Shown piece after piece: positions 54,036-61,824 of a stretch of 64,000 bases of DNA. The stretch's first letter is position 1, and each line of letters starts with the position of its first letter. The notes below the pieces were generated by a model. It had not been told where the DNA came from. It did not search any database and worked only from the letters and a program-made list of their open reading frames with translations. A program made the translations under genes and the position numbers. The DNA lies in assembly GCA_018882785.1 (NCBI GenBank), contig VERI01000005.1:1-64000 (forward strand). The letters run 5' to 3'. This DNA comes from Burkholderiaceae bacterium (GTDB lineage: Bacteria > Pseudomonadota > Gammaproteobacteria > Burkholderiales > Burkholderiaceae_A).

Positions 54036-54830
54036 TTAATGCCCATGCAGCACATTGGCCGCAAATCCTGCAACCCCAATGCCAAGAAGCATGAGCGCAG
54101 GCTGCTGCCAGGCCGCCGCACTGAGGCCACCATGGTGGCCATGTGCCTGGGCATGGAGCTGAGGGATCAGATCCGATAGTGCGATGTAAATAAAGTTGGC
54201 TGCAGCTACCACCAGGAGATATGGGATCCAGCCAGCTGACTGCGCAAGGAAAAAATAAGCAACGAGCGCGCCAATGAGTGCGCCACAGCCCGTCAAAAGA
54301 TTAAACAGCAGTGCCCGCGACTTAGTAAAACCGCTATTAAGCAGCACTAAGAAATTACCAATCTGCTGCGGAACTTCGTGGGTCGCAATTGCTAACGCCG
54401 TGAGCAGCCCCAGGAGCGGCCCGGCATGAAATGCTGCAGCGATAAGCACGCCATCTGCAAACGCATGAATACAACTACCAATCAGTAACGCCCAGCCCCC
54501 ACGGCCCGCTGATGCAGCATCGTGTCCATGCGGATGATCATGGCCATCATGCTCATGGTGATGGTTATGGCGCAGAATCGCCAGTCGCTCTAAAACAAAA
54601 AATCCGACCAGGCCGCCCAAGAGGGCAAGGCTCACGCCATGGATCTCACCACCCAGATGCACACTCTCCGGCAGTAGGTGCAACAAGGCCGTGCCCAGCA
54701 GCATGCCGGCCGAAAAACTCACGAGCCGATCCACCACTCGCGTCAGTGGCCCAAGCGATACCGCCGCCGCCAGCAGCACCGAGATCAGTGTGGCTGCGGT
54801 TGCTGCCGCGACGGTGTAAATCAATAACAT
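54036..54830 (-). CDS. ZIP-family divalent metal transporter
   Basis: 264 residues with about eight membrane helices. The metal-transport motifs of TM4 and TM5 are visible: HAFADGVLIAAAF and HEVPQQIGNFLVLLNSG. A cytoplasmic His-rich loop between TM3 and TM4 (RHNHHHEHDGHDHPHGHD) binds metal in this family. Predicted to import Zn2+ or related ions into the cytoplasm. It follows the dienelactone hydrolase gene by 6 nt and ends with its own terminator. Confidence 0.9.
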   Translation of the reverse strand: MLLIYTVAAATAATLISVLLAAAVSLGPLTRVVDRLVSFSAGMLLGTALLHLLPESVHLGGEIHGVSLALLGGLVGFFVLERLAILRHNHHHEHDGHDHPHGHDAASAGRGGWALLIGSCIHAFADGVLIAAAFHAGPLLGLLTALAIATHEVPQQIGNFLVLLNSGFTKSRALLFNLLTGCGALIGALVAYFFLAQSAGWIPYLLVVAAANFIYIALSDLIPQLHAQAHGHHGGLSAAAWQQPALMLLGIGVAGFAANVLHGH

Positions 54831-54836
54831 CAGCGC

Positions 54837-55733
54837 TTATGCAACACCGTGTTTTTTAAACCAGGCAAGTGCCCGTTGGAATGCGTCCTCTGCGGCCTCT
54901 TTTCGATAGGTCGGGCGATAGTCGGCATGAAACGCATGGGGCGCATCCGGATAAATTACAAACTCCGAGGACTGTGATGCCTTGCCGCCAAAGGATAGTC
55001 GCGTCTTCATCTCTTCGACGGTATCCATGGGAATACCGTCGTCTTTACCGCCGTAGAGCCCCAGCACTGGCCACTTCAGCTTATCGGCGATGTCATGGGG
55101 ATGCGTGGGCGTAGCAGGAATAACCGTGGTCATCAGCCGGCCATACCAGGCCACTCCCGTTTTGATGCGCGGGTTTACAGCCGAGGCCATCCAGACAATA
55201 CGGCCACCCCAGCAGAATCCGGTCACGCCAAAACGCGCAGCATCGCCCCCGTTACCTGCGGCCCAGTCCAGCGCGGCGTCCAGATCACCGAGTACCTCTG
55301 TATCAGTGACTTTGCTCACCACATTAGAAAAAATCTCTGGCACCGTTTTGTATTGCATGACATTGCCGTGACGAACAAAAAAATCCGGGGCAATCGCCAG
55401 GTAGCCCCGCTTCGCAAGCCGCCGGCAGACATCCTGAATATGCTCATGCACGCTCCAGATCTCGTGAATCACGATAACGGTAGGCAGTTTGGTCTTGCCC
55501 GCGGGCATCGCACGATAGGCGGGAATCTTGCGATCTTTCGCCTGAATCTCAATCATGCCCGCAGTCAGTCCCTGGGTATCGGTCGTGATCACCTGGGCAA
55601 GTAGCTCACCTGTGGGCGCAACCGATGCAGCAAACCCAGCCGCAACAGAGGCCTTGATGAACCCGCGTCGGCTTGAGCCATCAGCAGATTGCGGCGATAA
55701 GGAATTAATTTCGTCTTGAATAGCCTTATTCAT
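54837..55733 (-). CDS. Dienelactone-hydrolase-family protein with Tat signal
   Basis: Alpha/beta hydrolase. The Tat motif is SSRRGFIKASVAAGFAASVAP, placing the enzyme in the periplasm. The catalytic Cys is in GFCWGGR, the Asp in YGGKDDGIPMD and the His in PDAPHAFHADYR, the DLH arrangement. The start at 55733 is preferred (AGGAG 7 nt upstream); the track adds six residues. 298 residues. Characterised DLHs open dienelactones in chloroaromatic breakdown, but many such exported paralogues have unknown substrates. 20 nt after polA. Confidence 0.88.
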   Translation of the reverse strand: MNKAIQDEINSLSPQSADGSSRRGFIKASVAAGFAASVAPTGELLAQVITTDTQGLTAGMIEIQAKDRKIPAYRAMPAGKTKLPTVIVIHEIWSVHEHIQDVCRRLAKRGYLAIAPDFFVRHGNVMQYKTVPEIFSNVVSKVTDTEVLGDLDAALDWAAGNGGDAARFGVTGFCWGGRIVWMASAVNPRIKTGVAWYGRLMTTVIPATPTHPHDIADKLKWPVLGLYGGKDDGIPMDTVEEMKTRLSFGGKASQSSEFVIYPDAPHAFHADYRPTYRKEAAEDAFQRALAWFKKHGVA

Positions 55734-55753
55734 TGCAGACTCCTGTTCCATAG

Positions 55754-58549
55754 TTAATGGGCCTCATCCCAGTTATCACCCACCCCAACATCAACAATCA
55801 ACGGCACCCGAAGCTTGGCGACGGTCTCCATCTTTTCCGGTAAAAGACCGCGGATGGTCTCGATTTCGTCTTCCGGCACCTCCAGGACCAGCTCGTCGTG
55901 GACCTGCAGAACCAGCCGAGATCTTAGCTGCTTCTGCTCCAGACTCTGCTGTACCTGGATCATCGCAAGCTTAATTAAATCCGCTGCCGTGCCCTGCATT
56001 GGAGCGTTAATTGCCGCACGCTCAGCAGCCTGGCGGCGCGGGCCGCTCGGCGAATTGATCTCCGGCAGCCACAGCCGTCGGCCAAACACGGTCTCGACAT
56101 AGCCCTTGGATTTCGCCTGGTCACGGATCTCATCCATATAACGCTTTACCCCTGGGTATTTCGCGAAATACTGGCCAATGTAGTTTTTGGCGACACCCTG
56201 TTCGATATCTAGATTTCTCGCAAGCCCATAGGCACTCATGCCATAGATCAGTCCAAAGTTGATTACCTTGGCATACCGGCGCTGCTCACCACTGACCTGG
56301 TCAAGCGGCACGCCAAACACCTCACTCGCAGTCGCGCGATGGACATCCTCACCCGCTTGGAATGCGGCCATCAGCCCTTGATCTTCAGACAGATGGGCCA
56401 TGATGCGCAGCTCAATCTGCGAATAGTCTGCCGACATGAGTTTCGAGCCCTTTGGCGCAACAAATGCCTGACGGATACGCCGACCCTCCGGCGTACGCAC
56501 GGGAATATTCTGCAAATTCGGGTCACTCGATGCCAGCCGCCCCGTTACCGCAACCGCCTGTGAGAACGTGGTGTGCACGCGCCGGGTAGTTGAATCCACC
56601 ATCCTGGGTAATTTATCGGTGTATGTCGACTTCAGCTTTGAAAAGCTTCGCCACTCCAGCAATATCCGCGGCAACGGATAGTCTTCGGCAAGCTTTTCTA
56701 AAACATCTTCGTCAGTAGAGGCCGCACCTGTGGCGGTCTTTTTGACTGGGGTATAGCCAAGCTTTTCGAAAAGAATTTCACCAAGCTGCTTCGGAGATCC
56801 CAGATTAAAAGGCTGTCCAGCCAGTTCATGGGCCTGGGCCTCAAGCGCAGCAATTTTCTTGGCGAGCTCGGCGCTTTGCTCAATTAAGAGTCGGGCATCG
56901 ACCTCAATGCCGTTGTGCTCCATCTGCCAGAGTACCTGTGCGACGGGCAGCTCAATATCAGAATAGACCCGATGAAGCTTGGCATCGGCCTGAATCTGGG
57001 GCCATAGGGTGTCATGCAAATGAAGCGTGAAATCCGAGTCTTCGCCCGAGTAACGTGTGGCCACCTCGATGGAAACTTCATCAAACCCGATGCGCGAGGC
57101 ACCCTTGCCAGTGACATCGTCATAGCTTAGGCCTTTGCGGCCAAGATGCCGCTGCGATAACGAATCCAGATCATGCGACTTGTGGGCCTCCAGCACATAG
57201 GACTCCAGCAAGGTGTCATGGGCAACACCACGCAAAAAGATTCCAGCACCTGCTAAGACATGCATGTCGTACTTCAGATTCTGTCCGACCTTTTTCCGCG
57301 AGCCATCTTCAAACCAGGGTTTAAGCTTTGCTAACACCTCTTCAGCAGGCAGTTGCTGCGGTGCCCCCGCATAGCGGTGGGCCAACGGGATGTAGACCGC
57401 CTTGCCGCGGGCCCAGGAAAACGACAGGCCTACAATGCGTGCGGCGCGCGGATCAATCGATGTCGTTTCGGTATCAAATGCCGCAAGCGTCTGTGCCTGA
57501 AGCTCCTTAAAGAACGTATCAAAGGCACCCCACTCGGCAATCGTCTGATACTCACCCTGCACCTCAAAGAGATCGGAAGCGGCGGATGCCACTGGCAAAG
57601 CAGATGAAGCTGCCGAGGCGCCCCCAGCCCCCTGCCCCTGAACGGATTCATCACCAATGCCGCGCAGGCTTCGATCGAGCTGGTAGGTCTCTTTAAGCGC
57701 GCCGATCGCCGCCATATCTAAAGGCATCCAGACCAGATCCTGATCAAAACTCTTGATCACCGATGATAGATCACAGTCAGTCTTTACGGTCACCAGCTGT
57801 CGTGCTGTGGGCAGCCAATTAAGCGCCTGCCGCAGATGCTCGCCTACGACGCCTGAGATTTCTCCTGCAGCAGCCATCACTGCATCCAGAGAGCCGTACT
57901 GATTGAGCCATTTTGCTGCAGTCTTTGGGCCAACCTTCTGAACGCCCGGCACGTTATCCGAGGTGTCGCCGACCAAAGACAGGTAATCCACAATTAACTC
58001 GGGCGGGACGCCAAACTTTTCAATCACAGCCTGACGATCCGAGACCTTTGCAGGTCCGCCATCGCGGCTCATGGTGTCGATCAGCGTCACCTGGTCGTTG
58101 ACCAACTGCGCAAGGTCCTTATCGCCCGTTACGATCATCGTGGGCAGGCCCTGCCCAGCCGCCTGAAGCGCCAGTGTGCCAATCACATCATCGGCCTCTA
58201 CCCCATCGACCTGCAACAGCGGCCAGCCCAAGGCCCGCACCGCCTGGAAAATCGGCTGCACCTGGGCTGCCAGATCCTCCGGCATCGCGGACCGGTTGGC
58301 CTTGTATTCGGCATAAATCTGATCGCGAAAGGTCGGACCTTTTGGATCAAACACACAGGCCACATAGCGTGCAGGCCATTCGCTGCGGACTCGGCGCAGC
58401 ATATTCACCATGCCGGTTAATGCCCCGGTGGGAAGACCGGAACGGGTTCTCAGATCCGGCAGTGCGTGAAAAGCCCGATAAAGAAAACTTGAGGCGTCGA
58501 TCAGAAGCAGGCGTGCGGGCTGCTCAGCGGCCTGGGAATCAGTATTCAC
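55754..58549 (-). CDS. polA: DNA polymerase I
   Basis: Three domains: 5' nuclease (LLLIDASSFLYRAFHALPDL, GVEADDVIGTLA, LVGDTSDNVPGV), 3'-5' exonuclease with its acidic residues present (AAFDTETTSIDP, and YSGEDSDFTLHL), and the family A polymerase (SADYSQIELRIMAHLS motif A, RRYAKVINFGLIYGMSAYGLA motif B, QVHDELVLEVPE motif C). The proofreading site thus looks intact. The ORF starts at TTG 58561; GTG at 58549 (931 residues) is more likely and there is no ATG. It functions in repair and Okazaki-fragment processing. Confidence 0.96.
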   Translation of the reverse strand: MNTDSQAAEQPARLLLIDASSFLYRAFHALPDLRTRSGLPTGALTGMVNMLRRVRSEWPARYVACVFDPKGPTFRDQIYAEYKANRSAMPEDLAAQVQPIFQAVRALGWPLLQVDGVEADDVIGTLALQAAGQGLPTMIVTGDKDLAQLVNDQVTLIDTMSRDGGPAKVSDRQAVIEKFGVPPELIVDYLSLVGDTSDNVPGVQKVGPKTAAKWLNQYGSLDAVMAAAGEISGVVGEHLRQALNWLPTARQLVTVKTDCDLSSVIKSFDQDLVWMPLDMAAIGALKETYQLDRSLRGIGDESVQGQGAGGASAASSALPVASAASDLFEVQGEYQTIAEWGAFDTFFKELQAQTLAAFDTETTSIDPRAARIVGLSFSWARGKAVYIPLAHRYAGAPQQLPAEEVLAKLKPWFEDGSRKKVGQNLKYDMHVLAGAGIFLRGVAHDTLLESYVLEAHKSHDLDSLSQRHLGRKGLSYDDVTGKGASRIGFDEVSIEVATRYSGEDSDFTLHLHDTLWPQIQADAKLHRVYSDIELPVAQVLWQMEHNGIEVDARLLIEQSAELAKKIAALEAQAHELAGQPFNLGSPKQLGEILFEKLGYTPVKKTATGAASTDEDVLEKLAEDYPLPRILLEWRSFSKLKSTYTDKLPRMVDSTTRRVHTTFSQAVAVTGRLASSDPNLQNIPVRTPEGRRIRQAFVAPKGSKLMSADYSQIELRIMAHLSEDQGLMAAFQAGEDVHRATASEVFGVPLDQVSGEQRRYAKVINFGLIYGMSAYGLARNLDIEQGVAKNYIGQYFAKYPGVKRYMDEIRDQAKSKGYVETVFGRRLWLPEINSPSGPRRQAAERAAINAPMQGTAADLIKLAMIQVQQSLEQKQLRSRLVLQVHDELVLEVPEDEIETIRGLLPEKMETVAKLRVPLIVDVGVGDNWDEAH

Positions 58550-58633
58550 CGGGAGTTCCAAGAAATCGTGTCACGAATGGGAAGGCCTGCCAGTGTAGCT
58601 AAAATCAGGGTTTACGAACCCCGCCCCCTCCCC

Positions 58634-60337
58634 ATGACTAACCCTCCCCCAGCCCCCGTTAATTTCATCCGCCACATCATTGACGCGGACCTGACGGCTG
58701 GACGGGTCCAGTCGGTCGTCACCCGCTTTCCGCCAGAGCCCAACGGCTATCTACATTTTGGACATGCAAAATCGATCTGCCTGAACTTTGGGCTGGCACG
58801 GGACTATCAGGGACGCTGCCATCTTCGGCTTGATGACACCAACCCCACCCGAGAGGAACAAGAGTATGTCGATGCCATTGAGGCAGCAGTCAAATGGCTC
58901 GGCTTTGACTGGGGTGCACACCACTATTTTGCAAGCGATTACTTTGAGCAGCTCTATGAATTTGCCGAAGCCTTAATTCAGGACGGGCACGCATACGTCG
59001 ACTCGCAATCCGCAGAGGATATTCGGACCCATCGTGGCACGCTGACTGCGGCAGGAAAAAATTCACCCTTTCGGGATCGATCCGCGCAGGAAAATCTCTC
59101 GCTTTTTCGTGACATGAGGGCGGGCAAGTTTCCCGATGGCAGCCATGTACTGCGGGCCAAAATCGATATGGCATCTCCGAACATGAATCTTCGGGATCCC
59201 GTGCTCTACCGAATCCGACATGCTGAGCACCACCGCACGGGTAAGCAGTGGTGCATCTATCCGCTCTATGACTACGCGCATCCCCTATCAGATGCCATTG
59301 AGCAGATCACCCACTCGATCTGCACCCTTGAATTTGAGGACCATCGGCCACTCTACGACTGGCTACTGGAAAAGGTCGCTGCCAGCGGAAAACTCAATCC
59401 CCAAGCGCTACCGCATCAGTTTGAGTTTGCGCGACTGAATCTAACTTATGTGGTGCTCTCCAAACGTAAGCTGGTCGATCTGATTGAAGCAAAGGCAGTC
59501 AACGGCTGGGATGACCCGCGTATGCCCACCCTGATGGCCGCCCGACGTCGCGGCTACACACCCGAAGGGTTTCGTCGCTTTGCGGAAATGATCGGTGTAT
59601 CCAAATCCGATGGGTGGATCGATTACAGCGTGCTGGAAGAATGCATGCGCGATCATTTGAACGATACAGCGCTGCGGCGCATTGCAGTGATTGATCCAGT
59701 AAAGCTCGTGTTAGAAAACGTACCTGAAGGCCATGAGGAAGAATGCTTTGCACCCAATCACCCTCAGCAGCCCGATCTGGGCAAACGGGCGATTCCCTTC
59801 TCCAGAGAGCTCTGGATCGAGCGGGATGATTTTCAGGAAACTCCCGTGAAGGGGTTTTTCCGACTCTCGCCCGGCGCGCAGGTCAGACTGCGCTATGCCT
59901 ATGTCATTGAATGCACAGGATTTGAGAAAACCGCTGACGGTGAAGTAACCGAAATTCGCGCAAAGATTTTTCCAGACAGCAAAAGCGGCACACCGGGTGC
60001 CGACCAGTACAAGGTAAAGGGCAATATTCATTGGGTCTCCAAGGCACATGCCTATATCGGACCGCTTCGAATGTTTGATCGGCTCTTTGCCCATCCAACA
60101 CCGGGCGCCCGACGAGAAGGTGACGCTCCTGAATTAGAGCGCAACTTTTTAGATGACCTTAATCCCAACTCGCTCACAGAAATTCAGGCAGCAATGGAGC
60201 CGAGTCTTAAAGACGCAAAACCGGAGGATCGGTTTCAATTTGAGCGGCACGGATACTTTGTCGCAGACCTGAAGGACTCCTCTGCCGGTGCACCAGTCTT
60301 TAATCGCACCGTCACCCTAAAAGACTCCTGGAAATAA
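58634..60337 (+). CDS. glnS: Glutaminyl-tRNA synthetase
   Basis: Class I synthetase charging tRNA-Gln directly. The HIGH-type motif is PPEPNGYLHFGHAKS and the KMSKS-type motif is VLSKRKL. LRLDDTNPTREEQEYVDAI, DGHAYVDSQSAEDIR and the C-terminal anticodon-binding domain are standard. I take the ATG at 58634 (MTNPPPAPVNFIRHIIDADL), 567 residues; the track start adds 22 unrelated residues. Divergent from polA. Confidence 0.96.
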   Translation: MTNPPPAPVNFIRHIIDADLTAGRVQSVVTRFPPEPNGYLHFGHAKSICLNFGLARDYQGRCHLRLDDTNPTREEQEYVDAIEAAVKWLGFDWGAHHYFASDYFEQLYEFAEALIQDGHAYVDSQSAEDIRTHRGTLTAAGKNSPFRDRSAQENLSLFRDMRAGKFPDGSHVLRAKIDMASPNMNLRDPVLYRIRHAEHHRTGKQWCIYPLYDYAHPLSDAIEQITHSICTLEFEDHRPLYDWLLEKVAASGKLNPQALPHQFEFARLNLTYVVLSKRKLVDLIEAKAVNGWDDPRMPTLMAARRRGYTPEGFRRFAEMIGVSKSDGWIDYSVLEECMRDHLNDTALRRIAVIDPVKLVLENVPEGHEEECFAPNHPQQPDLGKRAIPFSRELWIERDDFQETPVKGFFRLSPGAQVRLRYAYVIECTGFEKTADGEVTEIRAKIFPDSKSGTPGADQYKVKGNIHWVSKAHAYIGPLRMFDRLFAHPTPGARREGDAPELERNFLDDLNPNSLTEIQAAMEPSLKDAKPEDRFQFERHGYFVADLKDSSAGAPVFNRTVTLKDSWK

Positions 60338-60340
60338 GCC

Positions 60341-61342
60341 ATGCATGTCATTGCCCACGAAGCCCCAACGCCCGGGCTGCCCCCCGGCACACTGCCCGCG
60401 ACTCGCCTGATCGAGATCGACTCACCGAAGCCCACAGCCGAGCAGGTATTAATTAAGGTCGAATACGCTGGCGTCAATCGGCCAGATCTTTTGCAGCGCA
60501 AAGGACTGTACCCGCCACCGCCAGGCGCATCGCCCTATATGGGCCTGGAGGTCAGCGGCACCATTGCCAGCGTGGGTGCGGGCGTGACGCAGTGGAAAGT
60601 GGGTGACCGTGTCTGCGCGCTTACTCCCGGCGGCGGTTACGCCGAAGAGGTGCTCACCCATGCCGGCCACTGCATGCCAATTCCAGGGGGCTTGAGCATG
60701 TTGCAGGCGGCTGCACTTCCTGAGACCTATCTCACAGTGTGGGCCAACCTGATCGAACGCGGAGCACTCAAGTCTGGCGAAACAGTGCTTATTCACGGCG
60801 GCTCCAGTGGCATTGGTGTGACTGCAATTCAAATGGCCAAATGGATGCAAGCCACCGTCTTTACGACCGTGGGCTCTGATGAAAAAGCACGGGCCTGCGC
60901 TGAACTCGGCGCAGACGTCGTGATGAACTATCGCACTGATGACTGGGCGAATGTCGTAAAAGAAAAAACTGCTGGACAAGGCGTCAACCTGATCCTGGAC
61001 ATGGTGGGCGCTGCCTACATGGAGAGAAACCTGCGCAGCCTTGCCCTTGAGGGTCGCCTTGTACAGATCGCATTTCTCACCGGCAGCAAAACCGAGATTG
61101 ACTGGACGCCCCTGATGATTAAGCGGCTCACCTTCACCGGTTCGACCCTGCGGGCCCGCTCCGATGAGCAAAAATCAAGGCTCGTAGCCGCACTTCAACA
61201 GACCATCTGGCCACAGCTTGCCAAGGGCGCTCTGCTGCCCAAGATTCATTCGGTATTTCCCCTCACCGAGATCGATCAGGCCCATGCTTTAATGGAATCC
61301 TCCGCCCACGTCGGCAAGATCATGCTCAAGGTCTCCCCATGA
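60341..61342 (+). CDS. NAD(P)H:quinone oxidoreductase, zinc-independent MDR (Qor/PIG3-like)
   Basis: Medium-chain dehydrogenase/reductase without the zinc ligands. Visible are a PIG3/Qor-like N-terminus (AEQVLIKVEYAGVNRPDLLQRKGLYPPPPGASPYMGLEVSGT, in part) and VGDRVCALTPGGGYAEEVLTHAGHC. The NADPH fold is VLIHGGSSGIGVTAIQMAKWM. 333 residues. Predicted to reduce quinones by one electron or reactive enones. Its last 4 bases are the start of the His-rich gene (ATGA), so translation is coupled. Confidence 0.9.
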   Translation: MHVIAHEAPTPGLPPGTLPATRLIEIDSPKPTAEQVLIKVEYAGVNRPDLLQRKGLYPPPPGASPYMGLEVSGTIASVGAGVTQWKVGDRVCALTPGGGYAEEVLTHAGHCMPIPGGLSMLQAAALPETYLTVWANLIERGALKSGETVLIHGGSSGIGVTAIQMAKWMQATVFTTVGSDEKARACAELGADVVMNYRTDDWANVVKEKTAGQGVNLILDMVGAAYMERNLRSLALEGRLVQIAFLTGSKTEIDWTPLMIKRLTFTGSTLRARSDEQKSRLVAALQQTIWPQLAKGALLPKIHSVFPLTEIDQAHALMESSAHVGKIMLKVSP

Positions 61343-61824
61343 CAACCGTAAATCCCCCCTCCGCCGCACAGTCACGCACAAAACTGCATGTGTATACATC
61401 CCCATCACCTGCCCTGCTTCTTCGCGTGGTGCGGTATCTCTGCAGTCAACAGATTGCAGTAGAGGTCGGCAAGAATTTTGTAAAGTTTCCCCGCGCAGAG
61501 CCCCGTGGCGATGACGCAGCAGCCGCTCTGAAGGCAATGGGATTTCGAGTGCTGACCAGCATGGATCAGTTTGATCCCGATACCGATGCCAATATGGGTG
61601 AACGGTGTGCTCCGCTGTTGGCTGAAGAGCAGGCCCCCAAGGGCCATGTACATGGGCCGGACTGCGGTCATGATCACGCGGGCCATGTGCACGGACCCGA
61701 CTGCGGCCACGATCACCATCACGGCAAACATGGCGATCACAGCCATGACCATAAGCATGATCACGACCACGACCATGAGCATGACCACGGTCACAGCCAC
61801 GGCCACCGCGGACATCAGCACTGA
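61339..61824 (+). CDS. Histidine-rich protein, putative metal binder
   Basis: 161 residues. The first 90 form an unrecognised soluble domain (LHVYTSPSPALLLRVVRYLC, AVEVGKNFVKFPRAEP, FDPDTDANMGERCAPLL). The rest is metal-binding in appearance: two tandem GHVHGPDCGHDH units encoded by a 39-nt imperfect repeat, then about 40 residues dominated by His, Asp, Lys and Gly (KHGDHSHDHKHDHDHDHEHDHGHSH). Likely to bind Zn, Ni, Co or Cu. It overlaps qor by 4 nt and uvrA by one base (TGATG), so all three are coupled. Function unknown. Confidence 0.75.
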   Translation: MTTVNPPSAAQSRTKLHVYTSPSPALLLRVVRYLCSQQIAVEVGKNFVKFPRAEPRGDDAAAALKAMGFRVLTSMDQFDPDTDANMGERCAPLLAEEQAPKGHVHGPDCGHDHAGHVHGPDCGHDHHHGKHGDHSHDHKHDHDHDHEHDHGHSHGHRGHQH

